7,073 nt of DNA from Chromatiales bacterium (GCA_027021685.1 JALUTW010000394.1:1-7073); one strand, 5' to 3'; counted from the stretch's first letter, positions 1 to 6,975 are shown. Notes: generated by a model from the letters alone, not told the origin. Numbers and translations are program-made.

Positions 1-242
1 GCCGGGCCCACATCACCGTGAACAAGAACGCGGTGCCCAACGATCCCCAGTCGCCCTTCGTCACCAGCGGCATCCGCATCGGCACCCCGGCCATGACCAC
101 CCGCGGGCTGGGCGAGGCCGAGGCACGCGAGCTGGCGGGCTGGATCTGCGATGTCATCGACAACCTGGGCGACGAGTCCGTGATCGAGAACGTGCGCGAA
201 AAGGTGATCGACCTGTGCAGGCGGTTTCCCGTTTACAAATAA
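1..242 (+). CDS. glyA: Serine hydroxymethyltransferase, C-terminal end (partial)
   Basis: This is the 3' end of glyA, cut by the window edge; the first whole codon begins at base 3 and the TAA stop is at 240-242. The enzyme is cytoplasmic and PLP-dependent. It converts serine and tetrahydrofolate to glycine and 5,10-methylene-tetrahydrofolate. About 79 residues remain. They carry the typical SHMT C-terminal segment: VNKNAVPNDPQSPFVTSGIR, then IGTPAMTTRG, where the arginine of SGIRIGT belongs to the substrate carboxylate-binding region. The ending, EKVIDLCRRFPVY, is also typical. glyA directly upstream of nrdR is common in gammaproteobacteria. A 105-base repeat-bearing spacer separates it from nrdR, so it may be transcribed separately from the rib cluster. 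The PLP lysine and N-terminal domain lie outside the window. Confidence 0.96.
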   Translation, partial: RAHITVNKNAVPNDPQSPFVTSGIRIGTPAMTTRGLGEAEARELAGWICDVIDNLGDESVIENVREKVIDLCRRFPVYK

Positions 243-249
243 GTGGCCG

Positions 250-343
250 CTGGGGACTGGCTGCTGGCGGCTGGGGTCGTGCCCGGCACCCGGTCCTCCC
301 GGCCCCAGCCCCCAGCCCCCAGCCCCCAGCCCCCAGCACCTAG
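250..343. repeat. Opposed arrays of CTGGNNN heptamer repeats in the glyA-nrdR spacer
   Basis: The + strand has four consecutive heptamers at 250-277 (CTGGGGA, CTGGCTG, CTGGCGG, CTGGGGT). After 24 bases, six heptamers of the same family run on the - strand from 343 back to 302: CTAGGTG, CTGGGGG four times, then CTGGGGC. The two arrays face each other, so GGCTGGGG at 269-276 can pair with CCCCAGCC at 303-310. The intervening bases include GTGCC-C-GGCAC (279-289). On the - strand the second array has five runs of four or five G separated by CT, a good G-quadruplex pattern on the template strand for nrdR. There is no T-run, so it does not look like a classical glyA terminator. Function is unknown. 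No clear promoter is visible in the spacer. Confidence 0.85.
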
Positions 344-347
344 TACC

Positions 348-863
348 ATGCACTGTCCCTTCTGCGGCGCCCAGGACACCAAGGTCATCGACTCGCGGCT
401 GGCCGGCGAGGGGGCGCAGGTGCGCCGGCGCCGGGAATGCCTCTCCTGCGGCGAGCGCTTCACCACCTACGAGACCGCGGAACTGGCGCTGCCCCGGGTG
501 GTGAAGCGCGACGGCAGCCGCGTGCCCTTCGACGAAAACAGGCTCCGCACCGGCATGATGCGGGCGCTGGAGAAACGGCCGGTGGACACCGAGGCGGTGG
601 AGGCGGCCATCAGCCGTATCCTCAAGCGGGCCCGCAGCAGCGGCGAGCGGGAGATCCCTTCGCGCGTCATCGGAGAGTGGGTGATGGCGGAGCTGCGGGA
701 CCTGGACCAGGTGGCCTACGTGCGCTTTGCCTCCGTGTACCGGAGCTTTCAGGACGTCTCCGCCTTCGCCGAGGAGGTGGAGCGCCTGCGCAACATCCCC
801 TCCCCGGAGGAGCGCCGCAACCAGATCCCGCTGCTGCCGGGGGACGAGCCGGAGGAAGGCTGA
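348..863 (+). CDS. nrdR: Transcriptional repressor NrdR
   Basis: NrdR is a zinc-ribbon/ATP-cone regulator that binds NrdR boxes upstream of ribonucleotide reductase genes and represses them when its cone is loaded with (d)ATP. The protein has 171 residues, normal for the family. The N-terminal zinc ribbon is visible as MHCPFC (Cys3, Cys6) and CLSCGERF (Cys31, Cys34), with the basic run RRRR at 26-29 between them. The ATP-cone follows at about residues 49-139, including VVKRDG (51-56) and AYVRFASVYRSF (123-134). The ATG at 348 is chosen because MHCPFC is the near-universal family start. The frame stays open upstream to 243, but that part only translates heptamer repeat DNA into Pro/Ser/Gln-rich sequence. 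No Shine-Dalgarno motif is visible before the ATG. No NrdR box was recognised in this window, so its targets lie elsewhere. Confidence 0.97.
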   Translation: MHCPFCGAQDTKVIDSRLAGEGAQVRRRRECLSCGERFTTYETAELALPRVVKRDGSRVPFDENRLRTGMMRALEKRPVDTEAVEAAISRILKRARSSGEREIPSRVIGEWVMAELRDLDQVAYVRFASVYRSFQDVSAFAEEVERLRNIPSPEERRNQIPLLPGDEPEEG

Positions 864-872
864 ACGCGGGCC

Positions 873-1973
873 ATGGCCACGGCCGACGATCACCGCTTCA
901 TGGGCCGGGCGCTGGAGCTGGCCCGGCGCGGGCTCTACACCTGCGATCCCAATCCCCGCGTGGGCTGCGTCATCGTGCGCGACGGCGAAATCGTGGGCGA
1001 AGGCTGGCACGAGGCGGCCGGCGGACCCCACGCGGAGATCGTGGCCCTGGAGCAGGCCGGGCCGGAGCATGCCCGCGGGGCCACGGTGTACGTGACCCTG
1101 GAACCGTGCTGTCACCACGGCCGCACGCCGCCGTGTACCACCGCGCTGGTGGAGGCCGGCGTGGCCCGGGTGGTGGCGGCCATGGAGGACCCCAATCCAC
1201 GGGTGGCGGGGCAGGGCCTGACCGCACTGCGTGAAGCCGGCATCGCGGTGGAATCCGGGGTGGCGGCGGCGGCGGCGGCGCGCCTCAACCCCGGGTTCAT
1301 CAAGCGCATGCGCCACGGCCGTCCCTTCGTGCGTGCCAAGCTGGCCATGAGCCTGGACGGGCGCACCGCGCTGGCCTCCGGCGAGAGCAGGTGGATCACC
1401 TCGGAGCAGGCCCGGGCCGACGTGCACCGCCTGCGCGCGCGCAGCTCGGCCGTCATGACCGGGGTGGGCACGGTGCTGGCCGACGATCCCGCGCTCACCG
1501 CGCGGGTGGAGGGCGCGGTGCGCCAGCCGCTGCGGGTGGTGGTGGACACCCACCTGAGCACGCCGGATACCGCGGCCCTGCTGCGCCAGCCCGGCGACAC
1601 GGTGATCTTCACCTGCCGCGAGCCCGACGGCTATCATGCCCGGCTGGCGGCGGCCGGGGCCGAGGTGGTGACCCTGCCCGCGCGCGGCGACCGGGTGGAC
1701 CTGGCCGCGGTGCTGGAGGAGCTGGCCCGGCGCGAGGTCAACGAGGTGCTGCTGGAGATGGGGGCCACCCTGGCCGGGGCCATGCTGCGCCAGGGCCTGG
1801 TGGACGAGATGGTGATCTACATGGCGCCGGTGCTGCTGGGTGACGCCGCCCGGCCCCTGTTCCGGCTGCCGGGCATCGAACACATGGACCAGCGGCTGGA
1901 ACTGGAGATCGACGAGATTCGGGCGGTGGGCCCCGACTGGCGCATCACCGCCCGCCCCAAATCGGGTATATAA
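873..1973 (+). CDS. ribD: Bifunctional diaminohydroxyphosphoribosylaminopyrimidine deaminase / 5-amino-6-(5-phosphoribosylamino)uracil reductase
   Basis: RibD carries out the second and third steps of the pyrimidine branch of riboflavin synthesis: zinc-dependent deamination, then NADPH-dependent reduction of the ribosyl side chain. The protein is 366 residues, as expected for the fused form. The N-terminal deaminase domain (about 1-145) shows PNPRVGCVIV (27-36), the zinc/catalytic HAE at 53-55, and the second zinc motif EPCCHHGRTPPC (77-88; Cys79 and Cys88 as ligands). The reductase domain (about 150-360) shows KLAMSLDGRTA (156-166), SRWITS (172-177), GVGTVLADDPALT (198-209) and a late GATLAGAMLRQGLVDE block. 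It starts 9 bases after nrdR in the same frame. The only purine-rich Shine-Dalgarno-like sequence (GGAGGAAGG, 851-859) is 13 bases from the ATG, so coupling to nrdR translation is likely. Residues 131-136 are six alanines, all encoded by GCG. Confidence 0.97.
   Translation: MATADDHRFMGRALELARRGLYTCDPNPRVGCVIVRDGEIVGEGWHEAAGGPHAEIVALEQAGPEHARGATVYVTLEPCCHHGRTPPCTTALVEAGVARVVAAMEDPNPRVAGQGLTALREAGIAVESGVAAAAAARLNPGFIKRMRHGRPFVRAKLAMSLDGRTALASGESRWITSEQARADVHRLRARSSAVMTGVGTVLADDPALTARVEGAVRQPLRVVVDTHLSTPDTAALLRQPGDTVIFTCREPDGYHARLAAAGAEVVTLPARGDRVDLAAVLEELARREVNEVLLEMGATLAGAMLRQGLVDEMVIYMAPVLLGDAARPLFRLPGIEHMDQRLELEIDEIRAVGPDWRITARPKSGI
1263..1280 (+). repeat. (GCG)6 trinucleotide run inside ribD
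   Basis: Six consecutive GCG codons encode Ala131-Ala136 of RibD, in the linker between the deaminase and reductase domains. The run keeps frame, so slippage by whole units would change linker length without breaking the protein. Neighbouring alanine codons are mainly GCC/GCG, so this may be no more than the codon bias of a GC-rich genome. Confidence 0.6.
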
Positions 1974-1981
1974 ATAGTATG
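1967..1981 (+). promoter_or_regulatory. AT-rich ribD-ribE junction lacking a Shine-Dalgarno motif (possible internal promoter)
   Basis: Bases 1967-1980 (TATATAAATAGTAT) are 13/14 A or T in an otherwise very GC-rich operon. They span the ribD stop and the ribE ATG. TATAAA (1969-1974) resembles a sigma70 -10 element, but the region about 17 bases upstream does not resemble a -35 (GC-rich). A start 6-7 bases downstream would fall at the ATG itself, giving a leaderless ribE message. Alternatively the AU-rich RNA may substitute for the missing ribosome binding site. A 9-bp perfect inverted repeat, 1920-1928 with 1946-1954, lies just upstream. Such stems are expected by chance at this GC content. 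Weak call. Confidence 0.2.
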
Positions 1982-2612
1982 TTTACCGGTATCATCCAGG
2001 CGGTGGGCGAGATCGGGGCGGTGGAGCCCCGCGGCGGCGACCTGCGCCTGCACGTGCGCACCGGTGCCCTCGACCTGTCCGACGTGGCCGTGGGCGACAG
2101 CATCGCGGTCAACGGGGTCTGCCTCACCGCGGTGGCGCTGCCCGGTGACGGGTTCACCGCCGACGTCTCGGCCGAGACCCTCGCCCGCACCACGCTGGCG
2201 CGGGCGCGGGCCGGGACCCGCGTCAACCTGGAGAAGGCGCTCACGCCCGCCACCCGGCTGGGCGGGCATCTGGTGAGCGGCCACGTGGACGGCATCGGCC
2301 GCGTGGTGCGGCGCCATCCCGACGGCCGCTCGGAGCGTTTCGTGGTGCGGGCACCGGCGGAGCTGGCACGGTATATCGCCTCCAAGGGGTCCATCTGCGT
2401 GGACGGCATCAGCCTCACCGTCAACGCGGTGGACGGCGCCGAGTTCGCCCTCAACATCGTGCCCCATACGCTGGAGGTGACCACCATGGGCGCGCTGCGC
2501 CCGGGGGACGAGGTCAACCTGGAGGTGGACATCATCGCGCGGTACCTGGAGCGGCTCCTGCTGGGGGAGCGGGCTGCCGAACCCGGCATCACGCTGGAGA
2601 AGCTGGAGACCC

Positions 2613-2635
<23 letters not shown>
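1979..2635 (+). CDS. ribE: Riboflavin synthase, alpha subunit
   Basis: This enzyme makes riboflavin by dismutation of two 6,7-dimethyl-8-ribityllumazine molecules and is the last step of the pathway. It is cytoplasmic and trimeric. The protein has 218 residues, typical for the family. It begins with the invariant MFTGII, which fixes the start. It consists of two lumazine-binding repeats: the first about 1-97 with GDSIAVNGVCLT (39-50), the second about 98-195 with GGHLVSGHVDG (95-105) and SICVDGISLTVN (138-149). A short C-terminal helix follows. It is 5 bases after ribD and overlaps ribBX by 23 bases. No Shine-Dalgarno motif is visible upstream. The gene is called ribC in E. coli K-12 usage; ribE is the more common name in this operon type. 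Confidence 0.97.
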
Positions 2636-3794
<1,159 letters not shown>

Positions 3795-3819
3795 ACCGGA
3801 AACAGCGAGCGGAGCAGTC

Positions 3820-4293
3820 ATGGCGAACATCAGGAACATCGAGGGGCAGCTGGTGATCAAGGGGGCCCGGTTCGGGCTGGCGGTGTCGCGCTTCAACGCC
3901 TTCATCGTGGACAGCCTGGTGGCCGGGGCGGTGGACACCCTGCGCCGGCACGGTGCCGACGAGGGCGAGATCGAGATCGTGCGCGCGCCCGGTGCCTTCG
4001 AGCTGCCGCTGGTGGTGAGCCGCATGGCCCGCTCGCGCCGCTTCGATGCCATCATCGCCCTGGGGGCGGTGATCCGTGGCGGGACCCCGCACTTCGAGTA
4101 CGTGGCCGGCGAGTGCACCAGGGGCCTGTCGGCCGCCATGCTCCAGCACGACGTGCCGGTGGCCTTTGGCGTGCTCACCGTGGACACCATCGAGCAGGCC
4201 ATCGAGCGTGCCGGCACCAAGGCCGGCAACAAGGGCGCCGAGGCCGCCCTGTCCGCCATCGAGATGGTGGACCTGTTGCGCCGGCTCGACTGA
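3820..4293 (+). CDS. ribH: 6,7-dimethyl-8-ribityllumazine synthase (riboflavin synthase beta subunit)
   Basis: RibH condenses 5-amino-6-ribitylaminouracil with the RibB product to give 6,7-dimethyl-8-ribityllumazine, the substrate of RibE. It usually assembles as pentamers or 60-subunit shells. The protein has 157 residues, the normal length. Visible signatures are SRFNAFIV (23-30), the substrate-binding GAFELP (58-63), GAVIRGGTPHFEYV (82-95) with the catalytic histidine at 91, and PVAFGVLTVDTIEQA (113-127). GGAG at 3811-3814, five bases before the ATG, is a good ribosome binding site. It lies 25 bases after ribBX and 17 bases before nusB. It directly follows the gene that makes its four-carbon substrate. 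Confidence 0.98.
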   Translation: MANIRNIEGQLVIKGARFGLAVSRFNAFIVDSLVAGAVDTLRRHGADEGEIEIVRAPGAFELPLVVSRMARSRRFDAIIALGAVIRGGTPHFEYVAGECTRGLSAAMLQHDVPVAFGVLTVDTIEQAIERAGTKAGNKGAEAALSAIEMVDLLRRLD

Positions 4294-4310
4294 ACCCGGC
4301 CCGATCCGCC

Positions 4311-4757
4311 GTGAGCAAGACCCGATCCCGCGCGCGCCAGCTGGCCCTCCAGGCCCTCTACCAGTGGCAGCTCACGGGCGGGGCCCTGGAGGCCATCGAG
4401 CAGCAGTTCCTGCAGGAGCACCGGGACGGGCGCGCCGACCTCGACTACTTCCACGATCTCCTGCACGGCGTGCCGCGCCGCCTGCAGGAAATCGATGCCG
4501 GGCTGGAGAGCGCCATGGACCGCACGGTGGAGGAGGTGGACCCGGTGGAGCGGGCGGCGCTGCGCATCGGCGCCTACGAGCTGCTGGCGAGGCCCGACGT
4601 GCCCTACCGCGTGGCCATCAACGAGGCGGTGGAACTGGCCAAGCGTTTCGGGGCCGAGAACGGTCACCGCTTCGTCAACGGCGTGCTGGACAAGTGCGCC
4701 GCCCGCCTGCGCCCGGACGAGGTGGCCCGTGCCCGTGCCGGCGGCGCCCGCGGCTGA
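4311..4757 (+). CDS. nusB: Transcription antitermination protein NusB
   Basis: NusB binds boxA RNA with NusE (S10) and supports antitermination of rRNA transcription. The protein has 148 residues, close to the usual length. The N-terminus SRARQLALQALYQWQLTG is the conserved first helix that carries the RNA-binding arginines. The second half has VDPVERAALRIGAYELL followed by VPYRVAINEAVELAKRFG and HRFVNGVLDK, all diagnostic of NusB. The start is GTG at 4311, preferred because conservation begins right after it (SKTRSRARQ). The frame is open further upstream but overlaps ribH there. No strong Shine-Dalgarno is visible, so coupling to ribH is likely. Position between ribH and thiL is the standard gammaproteobacterial context. 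The tail after LDK is Ala/Arg-rich and unremarkable. Confidence 0.95.
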   Translation: MSKTRSRARQLALQALYQWQLTGGALEAIEQQFLQEHRDGRADLDYFHDLLHGVPRRLQEIDAGLESAMDRTVEEVDPVERAALRIGAYELLARPDVPYRVAINEAVELAKRFGAENGHRFVNGVLDKCAARLRPDEVARARAGGARG

Positions 4758-4770
4758 GGCCGCCGGGCCC

Positions 4771-5742
4771 ATGGCCCTCACCGAGTTCGACATCATCCGC
4801 CGCTGGTTCACGCCCGCCCGTACGCGGGACGGCGTGCGCACGGGCGTGGGTGACGACGGCGCATTGCTGGCCCCGCCGCCGGCCCGGGAGCTGGTGGTGG
4901 TCACCGACACCCTGGTGGAGGGCGTCCACTTCCTGCCCGGCGCCGACCCCGCCGACCTGGGACACCGGCTGCTGGCGGTGAACCTGAGCGATCTCGCCGC
5001 CATGGGAGCGGAGCCGGCCTGGTTCACGCTCAATCTCACCGTGCCTGCCGCCGAAGCGGCATGGTTCGAGGGCTTTGCCGCCGGGCTCGGGGCTCTGGCG
5101 GAGCGCTGGGACATGGCCCTGGTGGGCGGCGACACCTGCCGCGGCCCCTGCGTGCTTTCGCTCACCGCCGCAGGCACCGTGCCGCCGGGGCAGGCGCTGC
5201 TGCGGGGCGGGGGCCGGGCCGGGGATGCGGTCTACGTCACCGGCACCCTGGGAGATGCCGCCGCCGGCCTGGCCTGCCTGCGCGGGGACCGCGGCGGTGA
5301 CGCCTGCGAGGCGCTGGTGCAGCGCTTCCTGCGGCCGGAGCCGCGGGGGGCCGCGGGCCTGGCCCTGCGCGGGCTGGCCTCGGCCTGCATCGATGTCTCC
5401 GACGGGCTCGCCGCCGACCTGGGCCACCTGCTGGCCGCCAGCGGCTGCGGTGCGGTGGTGGAGGTGGAGGCCGTGCCCGTCTCGCCGGAACTGGAACGGC
5501 ACGAGCCGGACCCGGAGCGGCGCCTGGCCCTGGCGCTGGGCGGGGGCGACGACTACGAGCTGTGCTTCTGCGTGCCACCGCGCGCGGAAGATCGGCTGGC
5601 CGCCGCGGCGGAGGCGGCCGGGGTCGGCTTCACCCGCATCGGCGAACTGGTCCGCGAACCGGGCCTGGTGCTGCGCCATGCCGACGGCCGCCCCTGCCCG
5701 CTGCCGGCTGGCTGGACCCACTTCGGGGAGGCAGCGGATTGA
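4771..5742 (+). CDS. thiL: Thiamine-monophosphate kinase
   Basis: ThiL phosphorylates thiamine monophosphate with ATP to give thiamine diphosphate, the active cofactor, in the cytoplasm. The protein has 323 residues, normal for the family. It belongs to the PurM/ThiL fold. The start MALTEFDIIRRWF matches the usual N-terminus. Conserved metal and nucleotide-binding motifs are GVGDDGALL (25-33), TDTLVEGVHF (45-54), VNLSDLAAMGAEPAW (70-84) and GGDTCRGP (119-126). In the second domain, VYVTGTLGDAAAGL (155-168), IDVSDGLAADLGHL (207-220) and GGGDDYELCF (257-266) are present. It starts 13 bases after nusB; the nearest purine-rich stretch (GAGG, 4756-4759) overlaps the nusB stop and is 11 bases away. 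Its end overlaps the TTG start of pgpA by 4 bases. Confidence 0.97.
   Translation: MALTEFDIIRRWFTPARTRDGVRTGVGDDGALLAPPPARELVVVTDTLVEGVHFLPGADPADLGHRLLAVNLSDLAAMGAEPAWFTLNLTVPAAEAAWFEGFAAGLGALAERWDMALVGGDTCRGPCVLSLTAAGTVPPGQALLRGGGRAGDAVYVTGTLGDAAAGLACLRGDRGGDACEALVQRFLRPEPRGAAGLALRGLASACIDVSDGLAADLGHLLAASGCGAVVEVEAVPVSPELERHEPDPERRLALALGGGDDYELCFCVPPRAEDRLAAAAEAAGVGFTRIGELVREPGLVLRHADGRPCPLPAGWTHFGEAAD
5725..5731 (+). promoter_or_regulatory. Ribosome binding site that decides the pgpA TTG start
   Basis: GGGGAGG ends seven bases before the TTG at 5739. It is one of the strongest Shine-Dalgarno matches in the window, and the in-frame ATG at 5784 has none, so it favours TTG as the true start of pgpA. 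Confidence 0.75.
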
Positions 5743-6263
5743 AGCTGGACTGGCACACGCCCCACGACATTCCCTCCGCGGCCATGCTGCGTCACCCCGT
5801 GCACTGCATCAGCCTGGGGCTGGGGGCAGGTCTCTCGCCCTGGGCGCCGGGCACCGCCGGCACCCTCGCCGCCATCCCCCTGTACCTGTTGCTGCAGCCC
5901 TTGGCGGTGCCGGCCTACCTGGCGGTGGCGGCGGCACTGTTCCTGCTGGGGGTGTGGACCTGCGGGCGCACCGCCGCGGCGCTGGGGGTGAAGGACCACC
6001 GCGCCATCGTCTGGGACGAGGTGGCCGGTTACCTGTTCACCATGACGGCGGCACCGCCCGGCTGGATCTGGGTCGCAACCGGCTTCTTCCTGTTCCGGTT
6101 CTTCGACGTGGTCAAGCCGTGGCCCGCCGCGGCGGCCGACCGGGCCGTGGCCGGGGGACTGGGCATCATGCTTGATGACCTCGTGGCCGCTGTCTATGCT
6201 TCGGTGGTGCTGCAGGCCGCGGCCTGGCTCGCCGGGCGTTACCTCGAAGGAGTATCGATGTGA
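5739..6263 (+). CDS. pgpA: Phosphatidylglycerophosphatase A
   Basis: PgpA removes phosphate from phosphatidylglycerophosphate to give phosphatidylglycerol; it is an inner-membrane enzyme. With the TTG start it has 174 residues, about the length of E. coli PgpA. Conserved motifs are GAGLSPWAPGTAG (29-41), DHRAIVWDE (86-94), FRFFDVVKPWP (119-129) and GGLGIMLDDLVA (139-150), which hold the acidic metal-binding and catalytic residues. Hydrophobic segments lie at about 43-52, 57-73, 97-118 and 144-166. The start is TTG at 5739, supported by GGGGAGG seven bases upstream and by about 26 residues before GLSP, as in E. coli. The next in-frame ATG (5784) would remove 15 residues and has no ribosome binding site. 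The start overlaps the thiL stop (ATTGA), a coupling arrangement. The last codon is ATG, itself overlapping the next start. Confidence 0.95.
   Translation: MKLDWHTPHDIPSAAMLRHPVHCISLGLGAGLSPWAPGTAGTLAAIPLYLLLQPLAVPAYLAVAAALFLLGVWTCGRTAAALGVKDHRAIVWDEVAGYLFTMTAAPPGWIWVATGFFLFRFFDVVKPWPAAAADRAVAGGLGIMLDDLVAAVYASVVLQAAAWLAGRYLEGVSM
6247..6252 (+). promoter_or_regulatory. Ribosome binding site for the exported protein gene
   Basis: AAGGAG lies within the pgpA 3' end and seven bases before the GTG at 6260. It supports that GTG over the in-frame ATG codons at 6269 and 6278, and shows that the last gene is really translated. Confidence 0.7.
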
Positions 6264-6739
6264 AAAGGATGCCTCTGATGGTGCTGCTGCTGGGTCTGGG
6301 TGCGGGTGCGCGGGCGGGCCAGGTGGAGATCGTCGACGCGGTGCTGGTGCGCGATGCCGCAAGCTGGAACGCCAGCGTCACCCTGCGCCATGCCGACACG
6401 GGCTGGAAACACTACGCCGATGCCTGGCGGGTGGTGGACGCCGAGGGCCGGGAGCTGGGCAAGCGCGTGCTGTACCATCCCCACGTAAAGGAGCAGCCCT
6501 TCACCCGCAGCCTGCGCGGGGTTGCCATCCCTCCCGGCACCCGCTTCGTCTGGATCGAGGCGCACGACAACGTCCATGGCTGGGCCCGCACCCGGCTCAG
6601 GCTCAAGCTGGACTGGGTCATGGGCCGCAGCACCGTGGCCGGCCGCGAAACGCGTCCTGCACCAGGCAAGGGCAAGGCACGGCGCAAGGACGCGAAGGCG
6701 AAGGAGCGCCGGGACGGGCAGGCCCGATCATTGCACTGA
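6260..6739 (+). CDS. Small exported protein of unknown function
   Basis: I recognise no named function. The protein has 159 residues and begins at GTG 6260, with AAGGAG seven bases upstream and a 4-base overlap with pgpA (ATGTGA), so it is coupled to the operon. Residues 1-19 look like a Sec signal peptide: MKR, a Leu/Gly-rich core, and A-R-A as a cleavage site before Gly20. The mature part has no cysteine and looks beta-rich. Residues about 40-109 read like a conserved domain: HADTGWKHYADAWRVVD (44-60), LYHPHVKEQPFTRSL (71-85) and IEAHDNVHGW (99-108). I believe similar proteins occur in other Proteobacteria, but this is from memory. No enzyme, metal or lipobox motif is evident. After about residue 121 the tail is strongly basic (KGKARRKDAKAKERR within 137-151), encoded by repeat-like DNA. 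The stop codon overlaps the first intergenic repeat. Confidence 0.8.
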   Translation: MKRMPLMVLLLGLGAGARAGQVEIVDAVLVRDAASWNASVTLRHADTGWKHYADAWRVVDAEGRELGKRVLYHPHVKEQPFTRSLRGVAIPPGTRFVWIEAHDNVHGWARTRLRLKLDWVMGRSTVAGRETRPAPGKGKARRKDAKAKERRDGQARSLH

Positions 6740-6860
6740 TCCCCTCACCCTGTCTCTCTCCAGACGGAGGACGGAAGACGGAAGTTCGCAGGTGCGTGGG
6801 CAAGGCAGACGCACGGGATGGGAGCGGCGCCCTCGAGGGAGAGGGCTGGGGTGAGGGGGT
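6738..6860. repeat. Palindromic repeat unit A (interrupted)
   Basis: The left arm at 6738-6761 begins GATCCCCTCACCC and ends CTCTCTCC. The right arm at 6838-6859 is close to its inverted complement (GGGAGAGGGCTGGGGTGAGG at its core). A stretch of 76 bases, including three ACGGARG heptamers, separates the arms. The left arm is repeated at 6976-6999 with one difference in 24 bases. It begins within the stop codon of the exported protein gene. Such CCCCTCACCC/CTCTCCC palindromes are a common intergenic repeat type in proteobacterial genomes. Confidence 0.8.
6764..6784 (+). repeat. Tandem ACGGARG heptamers (three units)
   Basis: ACGGAGG, ACGGAAG and ACGGAAG follow one another without spacers. 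They lie between the arms of palindromic unit A. The 7-base period is the same as in the CTGGNNN array before nrdR, although the sequence differs. Confidence 0.75.
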
Positions 6861-6881
6861 GTGCCACCGTCCCTGCTTTTT
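6854..6881 (+). terminator. Candidate intrinsic terminator, upstream
   Basis: AGGG-GGTG (6854-6861) pairs with CACC (6865-6868) and CCCT (6871-6874), with a TGC loop and a two-base GT bulge. T5 at 6877-6881 follows after two bases. It lies about 115 bases beyond the last stop codon, and its left half is part of repeat unit A. The bulge and short T-run make it a moderate candidate. Confidence 0.4.
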
Positions 6882-6888
6882 CCTTGTG

Positions 6889-6946
6889 CCTCGTCCCTCT
6901 TCCCTGCGCCGAAGGCGCCTTTGGGGAGAGGGCCGGGGCGAGGGGG
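6889..6946. repeat. Palindromic repeat unit B (diverged)
   Basis: The left arm CCTCGTCCCTCTTCCC (6889-6904) faces the right arm GGGGAGAGGGCCGGGGCGAGG (from 6923). The left arm is about five bases shorter. Between them is a perfect small hairpin, GCGCC-GAA-GGCGC (6906-6918). The arms belong to the same family as units A and C but are more diverged. Confidence 0.7.
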
Positions 6947-6975
6947 TTGAACGGGCAGGAACAAGGTGTTGTTTT

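Noticed and set aside
243..347. In-frame extension of nrdR upstream to base 243
   Set aside because: It translates only heptamer repeats into low-complexity Pro/Ser/Gln. The family start MHCPFC lies at 348, and there is no ATG-type start with a ribosome binding site upstream.
864..2612. FMN riboswitch controlling the rib genes
   Set aside because: There are only 9 and 5 bases between nrdR, ribD and ribE, and I could not recognise RFN-element conserved blocks there or in the 243-347 spacer.
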